Assembly: GCA_007449985.2 (NCBI GenBank)
Contig: VIIQ02000123.1
Coordinates: 91,452 to 155,451 of the forward strand
Source of the DNA: Desmodesmus armatus
Taxonomy: Eukaryota; Chlorophyta; Chlorophyceae; Sphaeropleales; Scenedesmaceae
DNA: 64,000 bases
Reading direction: 5' to 3'
Under the pieces are notes generated by a model, which saw nothing but the letters and a program-made list of their open reading frames with translations, was not told the origin of the DNA and did no database searches. Shown piece after piece: positions 36,412 through 49,077 of this stretch. Each line of letters starts with the position of its first letter. The stretch's first letter is position 1. The position numbers and the translations under genes are program-made.

Positions 36412-39400
36412 TCAGGCCCCCTGCACCACCCTGTCCTGCCAGCCTGCCAGGCAGTCATCAGCCCCAAGACCCTCTACTTCATCACGCCTGATGAATGCAA
36501 GCTGTGCGCACGCAAAGCGAACACCACCACTGCTGCCGCAACCGTCATCGCCACCACTGCTGCTGCCAAGCCCCGACCCTGGCTGTGCTCCTGCTGCCAA
36601 GTCCCCTGCAGTGCCCCGCCTGCTGCACCCTTGGCCCCGCCCTCTCAGCAGCACCACTGCTCTGTGCATGCCCTTGGGACAGCTGGGCACAACATACACA
36701 TACCTGCAGGAGCAGCACATCAACCATTGTCAGCACAGCCTCCTGGCCGCGTCAGGTGACACAAGCAGCACATGCAAGCAGTACACACAGAGCGCCGGGG
36801 CGACCCATCGGCCCCACCCCTCCAAGGCGGAGGCCAAAAAAACCCATCTCAAGGACAGAACAAGCAACATCTGTCCCAAGCAGAACCCTCCAGGAGCCCT
36901 GAGTTAAGAGCCAGGTAGCCCTGACACTGCCTGCTGATCAACACCAGGAGCTCCAGCCCAAGGTCTCAAGTTAGCCCCAGGTCCAGCCCCAGCCCAAGTC
37001 TCAGCCTCACCCCCGCCCTCCCCATCTCGCCCCTCCTCACCTGCGCCAGTCCTCCCCTGGCTGCACTGCCAGGCGCTTGCTGAAGAAGTGGTGGCTGCTG
37101 TCAGTGACCACAAAGGTCTGGAAGCTGCGCAGCGGGACCTGACCATCATCAAGCATCAGCGCAGCAGCAAACTGCGCAGGAGTAGCATGAATGAAATCAT
37201 GCGCGCTCACGCTGCTGCTGCTGCTGCCAACACTGCCGGCGGGTGCTGAATCAGCATAAGCATTCGATACTGGCGTGGACGGAGGGCTCCCAGTGCTGCG
37301 GTTGCTGCTGTGACTAGGTGCGGCTGCCACCCAGAAGGACAGCGCTACACACAGGGCGCCAGAGTCCAACACAGCAGCTGCTGTTGCAGGGTCCAGCCCT
37401 CGCGCAGTCAATTCCCCCATCAGGTCTATCACCTGAGGCAGTACCAGCAGCAGCAGCAGGTGTCGCACACATACAGTAGTCAACAATTTGCCAGTGTATA
37501 CTCCTGCACGAGTATGCGGGAGGGCTTGTGCTGACAAGAGAGCGACACCAGTTCCATCCCCCATAACAACCAGTGCAGCAGTAGCGGACAGAGAACAGTT
37601 GTGGCTCAACAACACACATTGCATGCACCAAGACTCTGCCTGCACCCACCTGCACCACCTCTGCCCAGCTGTTTCCAGTCTCCAGGTAGCTCAGCTGCTG
37701 CGGCTCCCCTGGCTGATGCCCTGCAGTGCCAGCACTGCTGCCAGTGCTGCTGGGTGCAGGGGACTGTGCTGCTGCTGCACTGCTGCCTGTACGGCCAAAC
37801 AGCCAGCCCTGGAGCTGCGACTGCAGGCTGCTGCTGTTGGCAGGGGAAAAGGGGTACCTGAGCGCAGGTGAAAATCACATCAGCAGCTGGCACTGGCTGA
37901 CCTGGCAGGTCAAGACAGCATACCAAGCTGACATATATCCTGTGAATCAAACAACACTGCAGCTTGCCCAGCGTGTCACTACCCACGTGCTGGCGGGTGT
38001 CAACAAATCGCTTGCAACATGTGCGCAGTGTGGCGCACTCTGCCTCTTCGCATCTCGGTGGTGGTGTGGGTCCAGCACACAGTACATCACGCCGGAGCAT
38101 ACAAGCCCAGCTGGCTGCTGTAACCCTGCACAGATAGAAGCCTGCGCAGGGACATACCTGAGGGGCCCAGGAGGCTGCATGCTTGCTGTATCCCCTACTG
38201 ACGCCACCTCCCAGCCGGGCTTGCCAACAGTAGTGACCTGCAGCAACACCACGGGGGAGGCAGCTGCTGTTGAGTGATGTGGAGACTGCCGCTGGTGCAA
38301 TGAATGGGTGGGCCAGTACAGACGCTTTGCAGAATGCGTAAGTAGGAATAAGTGGTCTACTAGGATGGTTGCAGGCTGGATGAGTGTCCCTACAACAGGA
38401 AAGGTGTGGTCAAGAGCATTGTGCACCCATCAAAGGCGCGTTCAGTGCGGGGTCAGAGCAGCGGCGTCTGCTGCAGGAGTCAGAGGACATGGTGTCAGCA
38501 CACAAGCAGCAGTTGTGGCGCAATTTCCTGCAAAGCACCCTGCAGTATATGCACCATGGTTAGCCCATGCTCACCATTGCAGCTTGGGCAACCAGCTGCC
38601 GTCCCGCACCATGCAAAGTGCTCAACACACTCGGTCAAACAAGCAGGAGCCCCCACTTGCCACCCCTCCCCTCATCACACACCTAGGCCCAGCACAGCCC
38701 ATTACCTACCCAAGCAAACTTGCGCTGCTCGTATGTCACCACTGCTGGCTTGCTGCTGGGGCCAACAGCAGCCATGCGGGCCAATCGCTGATGCAGGGGG
38801 GTGCTGTAATCTGCGTTGGCAGCTGCTAGAAACTCTGAATTGCGCAGCAGATTGCAGCTATGGACTGCATGGTGCAGGAGGGGCAGGGGCACGCGATGGC
38901 AGGAGCCTGAAGTGATCCTGCAGGAGGGGCTGTGCTGGCATGGGCGGGAGGCCTGTCTGCAGGATGCGCAGCTGCCTTGCATGCTGCAGGGGCCAAAGGT
39001 GCTGGTGGCATCTGCAGCTGGGATGGACGGGCTGCTAGCTGCATCTGTTGTGAGGAGTTGTTGATCCAAGACAGCAAGCAGCTGAGCATCGCAGCGTGGT
39101 CCCCAGATCTGGTCGGATGCTGCTGCTGCCTTCCACTGCTGACAAACAAGAGGGACGCTTGTGCACAGTGTCCCGCTGTCCAGGCGCATGAACACCTGGA
39201 AGAAGTAGTATAAGTGCAGCGGTATATGTTTCAATGTTTAGCCATGTTGGCACCCGGGCCAGCAGTGTTGTAACTCTGACGGCATACACCCTTCCCTCCC
39301 CTGGTGATCACACTCTTGACTCCAGGTCAGCATGGGAGCTGGGCACACCCGCGTGGCAGGCACGGCTCTAGGGTTCATTTGTCATACACACCTGAAACAA

Positions 39401-39565
39401 AACTTCGTCCAGCTCCAATGCCCTGTGGCAAGACTGCTGAGGAGGGCTTGGGGCGCTGATGTATGCATGGAAGCTGCTGCTGTGCTGGCCACCACTGCAA
39501 CTGGAGTTTTGAGCATACGACAAACGCTGGATGCCAGAGCATATATAGTTCAACGTAGTGAGCAT
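36412..39565 (-). CDS. F-box protein with FBA-like domain, six exons, intact
   Basis: Exons 39565-39392, 39195-38710, 38237-38158, 37857-37650, 37432-37041 and 36703-36412 sum to 1632 nt (543 residues) with matching phases. The F-box spans exons 1-2: ALELDEVLFQ joined to VFMRLDSGTLCTSVPLVCQQ, then WKAAAASDQIWGPRC. This should bind SKP1 in an SCF ubiquitin ligase. After a linker come NLLRN, GKPGWEVASVGD, SYLETGNSWAEVVQVIDL, CVALSFWVAA, SFQTFVVTDS and DWRRYVYVVPSCPKGM with AVVLLRGR. This order of landmarks fits the FBA domain that binds substrates, in animals often glycoproteins; similarity is distant. I chose the in-frame ATG at 39565; an upstream start is possible. Two 3' fragments of paralogues lie in the window. 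Confidence 0.75.
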
Positions 39566-42500
39566 CGTCAATGCGTTGACGTCAACACGCCGGCACAGCG
39601 AAGACAGATCAACTGCTGTTTTGAAGGTCAAGCGCACTGCGCTGCAACACGGTCTGGTGGCTGTATCAGGCTGACGTTTTTGGTGAACTTTTCATGATGC
39701 TCAGCGATGGTGCAATTCAATGTAACAGTGAAGGTGTCTGTGACTCATTGTGACATGACATTCATGTCATGAATGTAGTGCTGCTGCTGAGACTGCTGAG
39801 CAGTGCTGTGAATGATATAGGCCGCAAAGTACGATAGCTTTTTGAGTGTAGTAGTGCTAGTATATGATCTGCTGCACAGGCAGTACTTTACCCTGACCAC
39901 CACAACGCCACAGCCACGATGCAACACAGATGTTACCAGCAAGGCCACGCCTCTTCATGCAACAGAGTCGTGCTACAAGAATGGTGGGAAAATGGCGACG
40001 TCCTGCAGGCAAGAAGTTGCTTCCATACCAGGCGATGCAAGGAGGTAATGTGCACATGAAATTGGGTGGGCTTGCCACAACCTGCTGTCCAACAACCACG
40101 GCTTCATTTGAATTCATGCAGCCATGAAAGCCTATCCATTGCACATGTACACACCAAGCTTGGCTGACCACACTGACACACCACCTACCAAATCACCTGA
40201 TGGAAGAGACATAATACATGCCCAAAACCAGTTGGCAGCCTCTGCTGTCAGTTGCGCCGCAGGACAAATGGCTTGCCAAGGTATCAAACGGATGAAGAGC
40301 CTGACACCGCTTACGCTATGACCATCACATGACACACCCATTGGCGCCACTCTGTGACTGAGCACACTGCGCAGGATCATCCTTGCACATGATTGCTTGA
40401 GCAACCGCTGGATGAGCAACACGTCCCATGCATCAGGGGTACCTTCAGCTCACCCCCGAACCAATATTCCTTGTATTGTATCTTGCTACTTGAGCTGTGC
40501 CAGCAGGGAAAGTGTGTGAAAACCACACACATCCCCCAGCCTACCCAAGTAAGGCGAAGCATGATGCAGGCAGGACACAATGCAGCACCAGGGACTCCTT
40601 GCCTGTGATACTACGCAGCAGGCATGAGAGCCAACATGCAGCTACAGAGCTGTGATGGCAGTACTGCAAAAACATCAATACCCCAGCACCCACCATGGAG
40701 ACTGGTGACAGGCACGACAGCGTTGACAGCCGTGCGTAAAAACACAACACGCCTGCTGAGCTCCAAATGCTCACAAGCCTGTGAACTGCTCATAAACAGG
40801 AGGCAAGGCAGGAGCTGGAACAGTGCGTCCAAACAGCCAGCACACACAGCCCACATTGGCAATCAAAAGGCCTGCAGGCCCTAAACAGTGCAGCACAAAC
40901 AACCCAGCGACACGGACAGGCCTGAAAGCCACCTGCACCCAACAGCGCACCTTGCTGGTCACATCAGATGACCCCCCCAGATGCTTCAAACCCAAGCTCA
41001 TCTGTCCAATGTCAGTCCAATACCAGGGCAGCGCGCACTCCAAAATCCAGCTGGTAAGCTAGCTGCCTGGCTAGTACATCGGTCCTCCCACCCAATGTCC
41101 CCATCAGCGCCGCTGCTCAAGAAAGGAGACACAGTCCATGCCATAGAAGGCACAGTTTCCCACAACCTGCCAACAGCTTTGGCGGGGTGTGTGATCAGGC
41201 CAAGGCCGTGCAGTGAGTGCATCTTGCAGGCCATTCAAAGGGCCTGCCTGCCCGCATGCTCGCACAGATGGGAATGCAGCGGGGTGCCTGCATAGACTTC
41301 TTCACAACCGGCTGCATGCAGACAGCGCCACTCAAAAAGGCATTAACTTACAGCTGCAGCCCTGCCGCAGCCAATCAGAGCCTCTACATGCGCCAAACGA
41401 CACTGTGCTTCCAGAAGTAGGCTCGCCTGTCCGTCCTTGACAGCACAAACACCACACGACAAGGAGCCTCCTGACTGCAGCAAGCCGCAACATAGCATCC
41501 GCCAACCCCTGCCAATCAAGCAAACCGTCGACAAGCAGCCCGACAGGACGAGCACAACAGGTGTGGATTTGTGTATTCAACTCACACATCCCACAATGTT
41601 GAGCGCAACGAGTCTTTGCACTCACACCAGCTGCTCCTGCAACCTGAAACCAAAATCTTAAAGCCGCCCCCAATTCGTCCCGACAAGCAACGGCTGCCTG
41701 GCACACCGGCAAGCCTGCCGCACAAGTTGGTTCACGCAATAGCACCCACACCAGTATGTAACAAAAGACACTCGCAAGAAGGAGCAGGGCAACAGAGACG
41801 GACATACATCTCAAGTGTTACCACTCGAGTCGCCCTTCGTGTTTTATGCCCAGTCCCTGCACTCCGCCCAGCTGCTGGTCAAGATGACGGTGTCAGCCCC
41901 CAGTCTGCTCCGGCAAAGAGTGGCCGTGTGGCCAGCAGAGCTGCAGGCATGCTGGTCAGGCGAAGGTGAAGTGTGCAACAAGTGAAGGGTGCAACAGCAG
42001 CAAACCACACCAGCATTCCACCACAGTACACTCCCGGATGAGTGGACAGGCAACCCTGCCCACTTCCTAAGAAGCAAGCCTACACTAAGACACTGCAGAC
42101 GGTGCATGTGAGCAGCGACAGCTGGCAGGCGCAATTGACGAGAGGCATGCACGACATGTACGGCTTGGCGTTTCTGGCACGCGTTTCTGCCTGCATAGAG
42201 GCATGCATGCCAACACACTCAGCAGGACAGAACGGCGCATGCGACCGCAGGTAGGTTGCAGGTGCAGACGCATCACTCCTCAAAATACTTGCTCGCAAGA
42301 CAAACAAGAGTGCAGCCCACGATCCAGACCACTCCTGCTAGCCACAGCTCCCTCCCCTGGCGACTACAACACAACTGCAGCGCCCAGGCACAGGTGCACA
42401 GTACAGCCTCTCCAGGCTTCTCACCACCACCTGCCGGCGTCAGCTACAAGCAAAACTCAATCGCACCGCCACTGCTGCAGCAGGACACACGCAGGCGTCA

Positions 42501-44400
42501 ACTTTCTGCTGCATTGCTCGGTGCATGATGCACACCATGCAGAACCCAGAGTGACAGTTAGCAAAACCACGCAGCATCAGCAGGTGCAAACACGACCACA
42601 AGTGCCCAGCCGCTCTGTGGATGTAGAGAGTGCCAGCAAGGACAGCTGATGCGCTGAGGGGAGCACCGCAGGATATGCATGTGTGCAGGTGCAGGCAGCA
42701 ACACCACCCCACTACATAAACCTCTCTTGGCTGCAAGAGTGTACACTGGTTGGTTCTGCTGCTCCAATATCCATGCTTGTTGAGGCGTGCACTGTGTCCA
42801 CGGTGCAATGCTCCCTCCTGTGTTGCTGCTGGGCCCCAACAAGGCGCGCCTATGAAAACACTAGCTGGCCGCGCCGCAATGTGACGGGCAAAAGAATCAC
42901 AGGAGACCTTTAGTGCTGGCCTGCCCAGCTGATTGCAGCAGGCTAAGCGGCAGCAACAGCTCTCGCAAGAAATATACAGCTGATCCAATCAAACCCAGCT
43001 GTGTGTGCAGGACACCCTGTGCCACTCAGGCACACACAACAGATACATGCACAGCAACCCCCGCCAGCAAGAATCCAGCCCCCACGGTCGTGCTGGCCAA
43101 CAGCAGCCCACATACGAGCTCACAAGCGGGCATCGCAAAGAGAAACACTGAGCCCCTGTTGCTTTCTTGACAGTGCACACGACCCACAAGTCCTGATACT
43201 GCAACGACCCAATACAACAAAGATAGTTACCAAGCCAACGCCACCCTGTCTCCTGCCGGTACCAGGGCAACAATGGTCCCCACAGCCACCACACTATGGC
43301 CACAGCCAAAAGAGCAGGGCTGCAACTGCCCCACACCAACTGAGTACCCAGCTGCGCATGGCTGGCAAGATGTATACCCCAAGTAAAAGTTCAAGCAACA
43401 GCGCCCACACATCAAACTGTCTCAGCCAGGTAGCACCATAGGCCCCCCTAACACACACACGCGCGCACTGCTGGCTGCCCACGTGCGGCACAAAAAAGCC
43501 CGTAGGTAGCAGAGCAACCAACACTAGCCCCCCAATACAGCCACATCCTGCACAGCAGCAACGGTCAGGAGGGTGCCACACACAGGGACCACACACCAGC
43601 CCAGCCACAAGAGGAACAAGGCTTGGAACACTCCCCACCAAAGGTACAACTCAGCACAAGCAACCTGCCTTTTCGCACCGCAGCCTGCCTGCAGCAGTTT
43701 CCTGCATGCAGCACATGCAGGACATGCCTGAGTGGCACCAAACCACTGAAGACGTGCTGCAAGCATACCTGCCCAGCACAAGAGGGCTGCAAGAGGGCGG
43801 GATGTTCATGTTTCCTGCAACAGCACCAAGCCTGCGTATACGTCACAACAACAGATGCTGCATGGGCAAGATGCAGGACGCTGAAATCCACTCAGTCAAA
43901 CAAGCCACCCTGTGCTGCCAAAGATTGGACGCAAACAGGAACATCACCATCACTGCAGCACAGCACGTCATGAACAAACACGAGCTGTTATCGCCAAGGC
44001 AACAGCGCAAGGCAGCAGCACACACAAGTGCGCCTCAGCACAGCATGAGCCGCAGCGCAGCACAGCATAAGCCGCAGCGCAGCACATGCGCCAGCACACC
44101 AGTTGCACTGTACTGTACGGTGCAATGTCCTGCATCACACACAGCATCATCCTGCAAGTGCAAGCACACTGCGCACCCAGCGCTGCATGCACAGCGCAGC
44201 GCAGCACCCACAGCAACGCAGCAGCGCAAACAAGCACAGCAGTGCACCCCACATCCAGCCAAGCCACTGCTGAAAATCACATGCCCAGGATGCACAAGGA
44301 GGCCGCGCGCAGCACAGAGCGCATGCCACGCAGCAGCAAACACCAGCGCCCACAGCCGCGCTCTAATGCTGTCCCCACACGCGCGCAGGGCAGCTGCTGC
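39566..44400. other. 4.8 kb with no recognisable gene
   Basis: Open frames up to about 250 codons exist on both strands but overlap each other, are Cys/Trp/His-rich and show no motif. They look like by-products of the TGC/GCA-rich composition. Part may be the 3' untranslated region of the ZIP gene. I see no splice-consistent exon chain. A 22-bp tandem repeat lies at 44036-44100. Confidence 0.5.
44036..44100. repeat. 22-bp tandem repeat
   Basis: The unit cagcacagcatgagccgcag plus cg occurs about two and a half times in a row. Confidence 0.75.
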
Positions 44401-45600
44401 TTATGCCCAGATGCCCAGGATGCACATGCAGGCTGCGCCCAGGAGCAGTGCCCCATACATACCATAGCGCAGGCGGGGCCTTACCAGGAGATCCTCCCTG
44501 CTGAACTCCTCTGCGATAAGCTGGTACATACCGATGTAGATGAGCATTCCGCTGGACACGCCGTTGAAGACTCCTGCAACTGCCCTGCTGGTGGTGCTGG
44601 AGGGATTGTATGTGCTGGCCATGGAAATGCCTATGGCGATGCCGATAGGGGTCGTGATGGTGTAGATGAACAGCATCACCACGCGCTTCGTGAGGGAGAA
44701 GGTTGTGACTGCCAGCACGCTGCCGAGGGCAAGGGCCTCCAGGCCCTGGTGAATGGCCAGGGCGATCATCAGAGTGATGACTAATCCCCTGTTGTTCGTG
44801 ATGACACCCAGACCGATGCCGATGATGACGGAGTGGAAGATGCAGCCCAGCTCCATGGTGTAGGCTGTGATGTACTGGCGCACGTTGCGCATGGGTGCTG
44901 CTGCGGAGGACACCCAGCCTGCGGTGTTCAGCCCGCGCAGGCACTGGTGGCTGTGGGAAGGTGCTGCAGCAGCTGCTGCGGCCTTCACTGCATCATCAGC
45001 CGGCTTGAGGTCGCTGGCTGAGTCGTGCTCGTGCAGCTTCCCGCCTGCTGCTGCTGCTGCGGTGTGCTGGTGCTGGTCGGCGCTGTGGGGCCTGCTGCTG
45101 TGGCAGCCGTGGCTGCTGTCGGACTCCAGTTTAGCCTTTGCTAGTATCTGCTGCTTGTAGGAGTCGGGGGTCATGTATGCTGCAAGGGAGCTGTCAATAA
45201 GCACCAGGGACAGGATGCCAAAGAGAATGGTGCAGCCGGCCAGGTGGAAGTCTAGCAGACCCTCCAGCTGGTGCACAGTCTCGGGAACGATGTGCACCAG
45301 TGCTAGGGCCACGACAGTGCCACCAGCGAAGGCCCTGAACATACGTGGCATTGCTGCATCCTGTGATCGGAACTGCTTGAAAACCAGGGTGGGCAGGCCG
45401 AACAGAACGGCGCCCATCCACACCACAAAAATAGCAATGATCCGTAAGTCCAGGGTAGAGACGCTGGCCGCCGCGGAGTCCTCCCCTTCGTGATGCTCCT
45501 CTCCATGGTCGTGGCCCGCATGGCTGTGGCCCGCATGGCTATGGCCGGCGTGAGAATGCTGCAGAAGCTCCCTGGCTGCTATGAACAGAAGGTCTCTCAT
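44401..45600 (-). CDS. ZIP family zinc/iron transporter, single exon
   Basis: The 399-residue open frame starts at ATG 45600 and ends with TAA at 44401. The N-terminus has three tandem HSHAG-type repeats and then HDHGEEHHEGED, a metal-binding cytosol- or lumen-facing tail. Transmembrane segments follow: about residues 50-75, 88-105 and 115-140, then a variable His-rich loop of about 90 residues (HGCHSSRPHSADQHQHT), then five more. Segment 4 has ELGCIFHSVIIGIGLG and segment 5 has ALAIHQGLEALALGS; these His and Glu positions form the metal site of ZIP proteins. Length and topology fit plant ZIP/IRT members. Expected role: import of Zn or Fe into the cytosol. It is the only intronless gene in the window and has no frame problem. 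Confidence 0.92.
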   Translation of the reverse strand: MRDLLFIAARELLQHSHAGHSHAGHSHAGHDHGEEHHEGEDSAAASVSTLDLRIIAIFVVWMGAVLFGLPTLVFKQFRSQDAAMPRMFRAFAGGTVVALALVHIVPETVHQLEGLLDFHLAGCTILFGILSLVLIDSSLAAYMTPDSYKQQILAKAKLESDSSHGCHSSRPHSADQHQHTAAAAAGGKLHEHDSASDLKPADDAVKAAAAAAAPSHSHQCLRGLNTAGWVSSAAAPMRNVRQYITAYTMELGCIFHSVIIGIGLGVITNNRGLVITLMIALAIHQGLEALALGSVLAVTTFSLTKRVVMLFIYTITTPIGIAIGISMASTYNPSSTTSRAVAGVFNGVSSGMLIYIGMYQLIAEEFSREDLLVRPRLRYGMYGALLLGAACMCILGIWA

Positions 45601-46077
45601 ACTGGAAACACAAGCGAGCTATCACAACCGGAAGTAGAGTGCCGGCAGACGGGCTGCAATAGTAGAGCAGCAATGCGGTTTCGGCGGGTGAGCTCCTGAG
45701 AAGCGCGATGAATGCCTTCAACAAAGACGTGGTATACGATATGAACGACTGCTATTGCTCTGACGCTCTAGCAAGCATGACACAGCAAAATGTACATCTG
45801 AGGTATGGGATGGTTACCGGCAGCGTATGGAAGCGACCGTTACGAGAATGTTTTGATGAACAGGCTTGGACAGCTTCGGTAGTATGTGCCGAGTTTGGGG
45901 TGGCTGTGCACACTTCACAGCAGGAAAAAGCCGAGCAAGAGGGACACACCAACAGCTGAAGTGCTTTTTGGTCTAGCTTCTCATAGCAACAACACGCATT
46001 GCGTCTGGCAGGTCCATTCCAAGCTTTTTCAGGTGATTGACGTGACACCTGGGCCGCGGGACGTATTACCCTACATA
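45601..46077. promoter_or_regulatory. 5' flank of the ZIP gene
   Basis: This gap upstream of the ZIP ATG should hold its promoter. I see no decisive element and no coding region up to the MITE. Confidence 0.35.
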
Positions 46078-46319
46078 TTAACCCTTTACCTGCCAGTAAC
46101 ACAAATTAATTGAGTGGCTTTGTCGGCATATTGGATGATGATAACTTTGGCATACGGCATCTGCTGCGGTAGCGCGGGGTATCGCTGGAAAGCCCGCGAC
46201 GTCAGCTTTCCGGCAAGCCCGCTGCGGTCTTCAGCAGACAAGTCCTGTAAAACTTATGTGCTTCGATGCAGACCCCACTTTTGCTACTTGATATAGTATC
46301 CCGGCAGGTAAAGGGTTAA
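46078..46319. mobile_element. Non-autonomous piggyBac-like MITE
   Basis: A 234-bp segment (46082-46315) has perfect 13-bp terminal inverted repeats, CCCTTTACCTGCC and GGCAGGTAAAGGG. It is bordered on both sides by TTAA (46078-46081 and 46316-46319). TTAA target duplication and ends starting with CCC are the signature of piggyBac elements. It encodes nothing. Confidence 0.75.
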
Positions 46320-46725
46320 GCAAGATGCTGCAGCACCAGCAGCCATTTAAAGACTTTGACACCACACACGGAGCTGCAAGCGCAAGTGCACTCTTACAGG
46401 CTTTCTCAACTGGTCTGTTGGGCCGATGAACATGCCTCATACACTCATCAGGAGCACCAGCATCCGGGGAAATGCCACAGGAGGTCCTGTGACAGGACAC
46501 GTGACAAGGGTACTGAAGAGATATGTATGCACGGGGGTTGTCCAGTTGACCTGGTTCAGCCACTGGAAGGCTTCTGTCACTGTATCTGCAATACTTTGAA
46601 GAATGTGGGGTGGTGCTCACTAGTCTGGCTCTAGATATCAGACGCCAGGTCTGTGAAGGCCCGTCACTGAAGCGCCTTGATGCGGCATCAATGATGCCTA
46701 CAGGTGTGACTGACTGCATACCCTT

Positions 46726-46730
46726 TTACA
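46726..46730 (-). terminator. TGTAA polyadenylation signal of the ligase gene
   Basis: TTACA on the plus strand reads TGTAA on the gene's strand, about 76 nt after the stop codon at 46806. Confidence 0.5.
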
Positions 46731-46805
46731 TGTACTTGGGACACACGCTTTCTCAAGCAAGCTCTCTGCTCGCAAACAGCCCATGCCAATGCTGCTGTCC
46801 TGCCA

Positions 46806-47952
46806 CTATCGTGGCACAGCCACCTGCTTTCCAGCCCATCTCTCTGCCTCATCCCCCTTGCCAGCATCCTCCCTGTCACCCGCAGCTGCAGGGGCTGCAG
46901 GCACCATACCAAGCTTGGCCAGCCTGGCAGCAAGGGAGTTCCTGGGCCTGCTGCTCTGATGCTGCTGCTGCTGCTGCTGGGGTACCAGCTGCTGCCCTAC
47001 TGGTGGCAGCTTTGCTTGCAGCAGCACTGACTGTTCCTGCTGCTGCGGCTGCGTGACTGCATCACCATCTTGGCTTTGGCCCGCGCCGCTTGCTGCTGCT
47101 GCTGGCGCCCTTGTGCTTCTGTCAGAGCGCTGGCTGCTGCGGCCGCCTGCTGCTGCTGTAGTAGTAGGAGCGATAAAAGGGTTGACAGCATGGCTTGGTG
47201 GATGTGAAGGTGGGGCCTTTGCTGCTGATGCTGCTGCTGATGGTGCTGGTGTTGATGCGCCTGAAAACAGGAATGCTGAGAGTGACACCCCCCCATCAGC
47301 ACCAGCAGGCGCCGCTGCTGCTGCCGGGCGCTGTGCTGCTGTAGTCCCCCGCTGGGTTCTACTAGTAGCAGCAGGCTCTGCTGCTCGTCCTTGCTGCTGC
47401 TGCTGCTGTTTGTGGCTTGCCCCTCTCGTTGTAGCTGGAGGTGGTGCTGCTGCTGCTGCTGCTGCTGCACCAGAGAACAGTGCGTCAAACAGGCTGGTGC
47501 CACCCTTCTTGCTGCTTCTGCTGACATTGGCACTGACTGTGCCGCCATGGCTACCCCCATCACTGCTCGGCTGAGAGCCCTGCTGCTGCTGCTGCTGCTG
47601 CAAAGTTGCTGTGGCCCCTCTGTCTGCCGGTGTTGCTGCTGGCAGCACCTGCTGCTGCTGCTGCTGCTGCTGCTCAGCTGCTGTTGGGGCTGTTGGGGCT
47701 GCCAGCTCCCCTGCATAGTCATCAAACAAGCCCTGTATCCCAGCACCACGCCCACTGCGCCTGTTGCGGCCAGCACCAGCAGATGGCGACACATGCACCT
47801 GCTGCTTAGCATCTGCTGCTGCTGCTGCTGCTGGGTCCTCTGCTGACTCCCCCTTCACAGAGCTGAGGTGACGCAGCCGCTTCCTGCTGCGGGGCTGTGC
47901 TGCTGCTGCTGCTGCACCCTCTTTATCCTCCCCTTCTCCGTCCCACTCCTCA

Positions 47953-47999
<47 letters not shown>

Positions 48000-48247
48000 G
48001 ACATCGTCATCCAAGTCCCCATCACTACCATCCTCATTATCAGAAGGGTGAAACCTTGTGGCCCTGGACCTCTTCTTGCTGCCCCGCCCTGCTGCTGCTG
48101 CTTTGGCGCCTTTGGCAGCAGCAGCAGCAGCAGCAGTTCGTGTTTTGCGTGGAGCCTGTGACACTGCTGCCGTGGGGTCAAAGGTGGGGTCAGTCTCAAG
48201 GTCATCAGCAGGGTCGTGGCTGTCTGCTACAATGGCACCACCCCCAT

Positions 48248-48285
<38 letters not shown>

Positions 48286-48417
48286 GCGGCGGCGGCGGCA
48301 GCGTCTGGTGACGGTGACCGGATGCGAGTGACCCTGCGCCGCTTGGCAGCCGGTGGCTTGCGTGCTGCTACTGCTTTCGCTGCTGCTGCCGTCGCTGGCG
48401 GCTGCAGTGCTGCTGAG

Positions 48418-48450
<33 letters not shown>

Positions 48451-48601
48451 TTGGGATCTTGGTCCTCCCCTCTCTCATCATCTTCAGCAGCAGTAGGGGC
48501 TGCTCTCTTTGCCCTGCTGCTTGCTGCTGCTGCTGGTCGCTTTTTGGCCCTTGGAATTGTTGGCGCCTTTTTGGAGCCAGGAGGTCTATCTGAGGAGCCA
48601 C
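46806..48601 (-). other. Low-complexity C-terminal tail exon of the ligase
   Basis: The last exon begins GGSSDRPPGSKKAP and joins the previous exon in phase 1. It has basic stretches (RAKKRPAAAASSRAKR, AAKRRRVTRIR) that could be nuclear localisation signals. Acidic patches and long Ala and Gln runs follow. Two short repeated motifs stand out: TSLFDALFSG and VSLSAFLFSG. No known domain is recognised. Confidence 0.65.
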
Positions 48602-49042
48602 CTGCAGTACAGGACAGCACGTGGCACGGCACAGCACAGCACGACACAGCCCAGCAGACACGTCAGCACGCACCACACCCACCAGTGCAGCACAGCAAGC
48701 TTGGGGCAATGCAACACAGTTATGAACCATAAATATGGGGCCGTTGCAACAGTCGGAGTCAGATTTGCACAAGTCAACATCATGACTGGCCTCTCCGCAA
48801 ATCTGATCCTTATGGTCGAAATTGTCACTGATGGCACCCCCACCCGCAGCAACACCACACCAGCAGTGAACAGCAGTGTAGGAAGAAAGACGTCCTGTCA
48901 ACAGGCTGCACAGGAACAGCAGCAGCCAACTAGGGCCAGACCCTCACCGTCAGAGGAGTCTCCACTGCTGCTGCCAGCTTGCCGTGTCCTAAGGCCCACC
49001 CCCTCCCACGGCCATGCCTCAACACTCAACCCACCACCACCC

Positions 49043-49077
<35 letters not shown>

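Larger units (their letters stand above)
30950..37300. repeat. Segmental duplication, copy B (copy A is about 640-7260)
   Basis: The order remnant finger, MYND gene with all introns, F-box/FBA exon 6 and exon 5 is the same in both places and in the same orientation. Offsets fall from about 30.5 kb at the MYND stop codons to about 30.0 kb in the F-box part because of indels. Non-coding parts such as the intron 2 pentamer repeat also align. Confidence 0.8.

Noticed and set aside
42400..43650. Long Trp/Cys-rich minus-strand frames as membrane proteins
   Set aside because: Similar frames appear in all phases across this composition-biased region and none shows a domain or exon structure.
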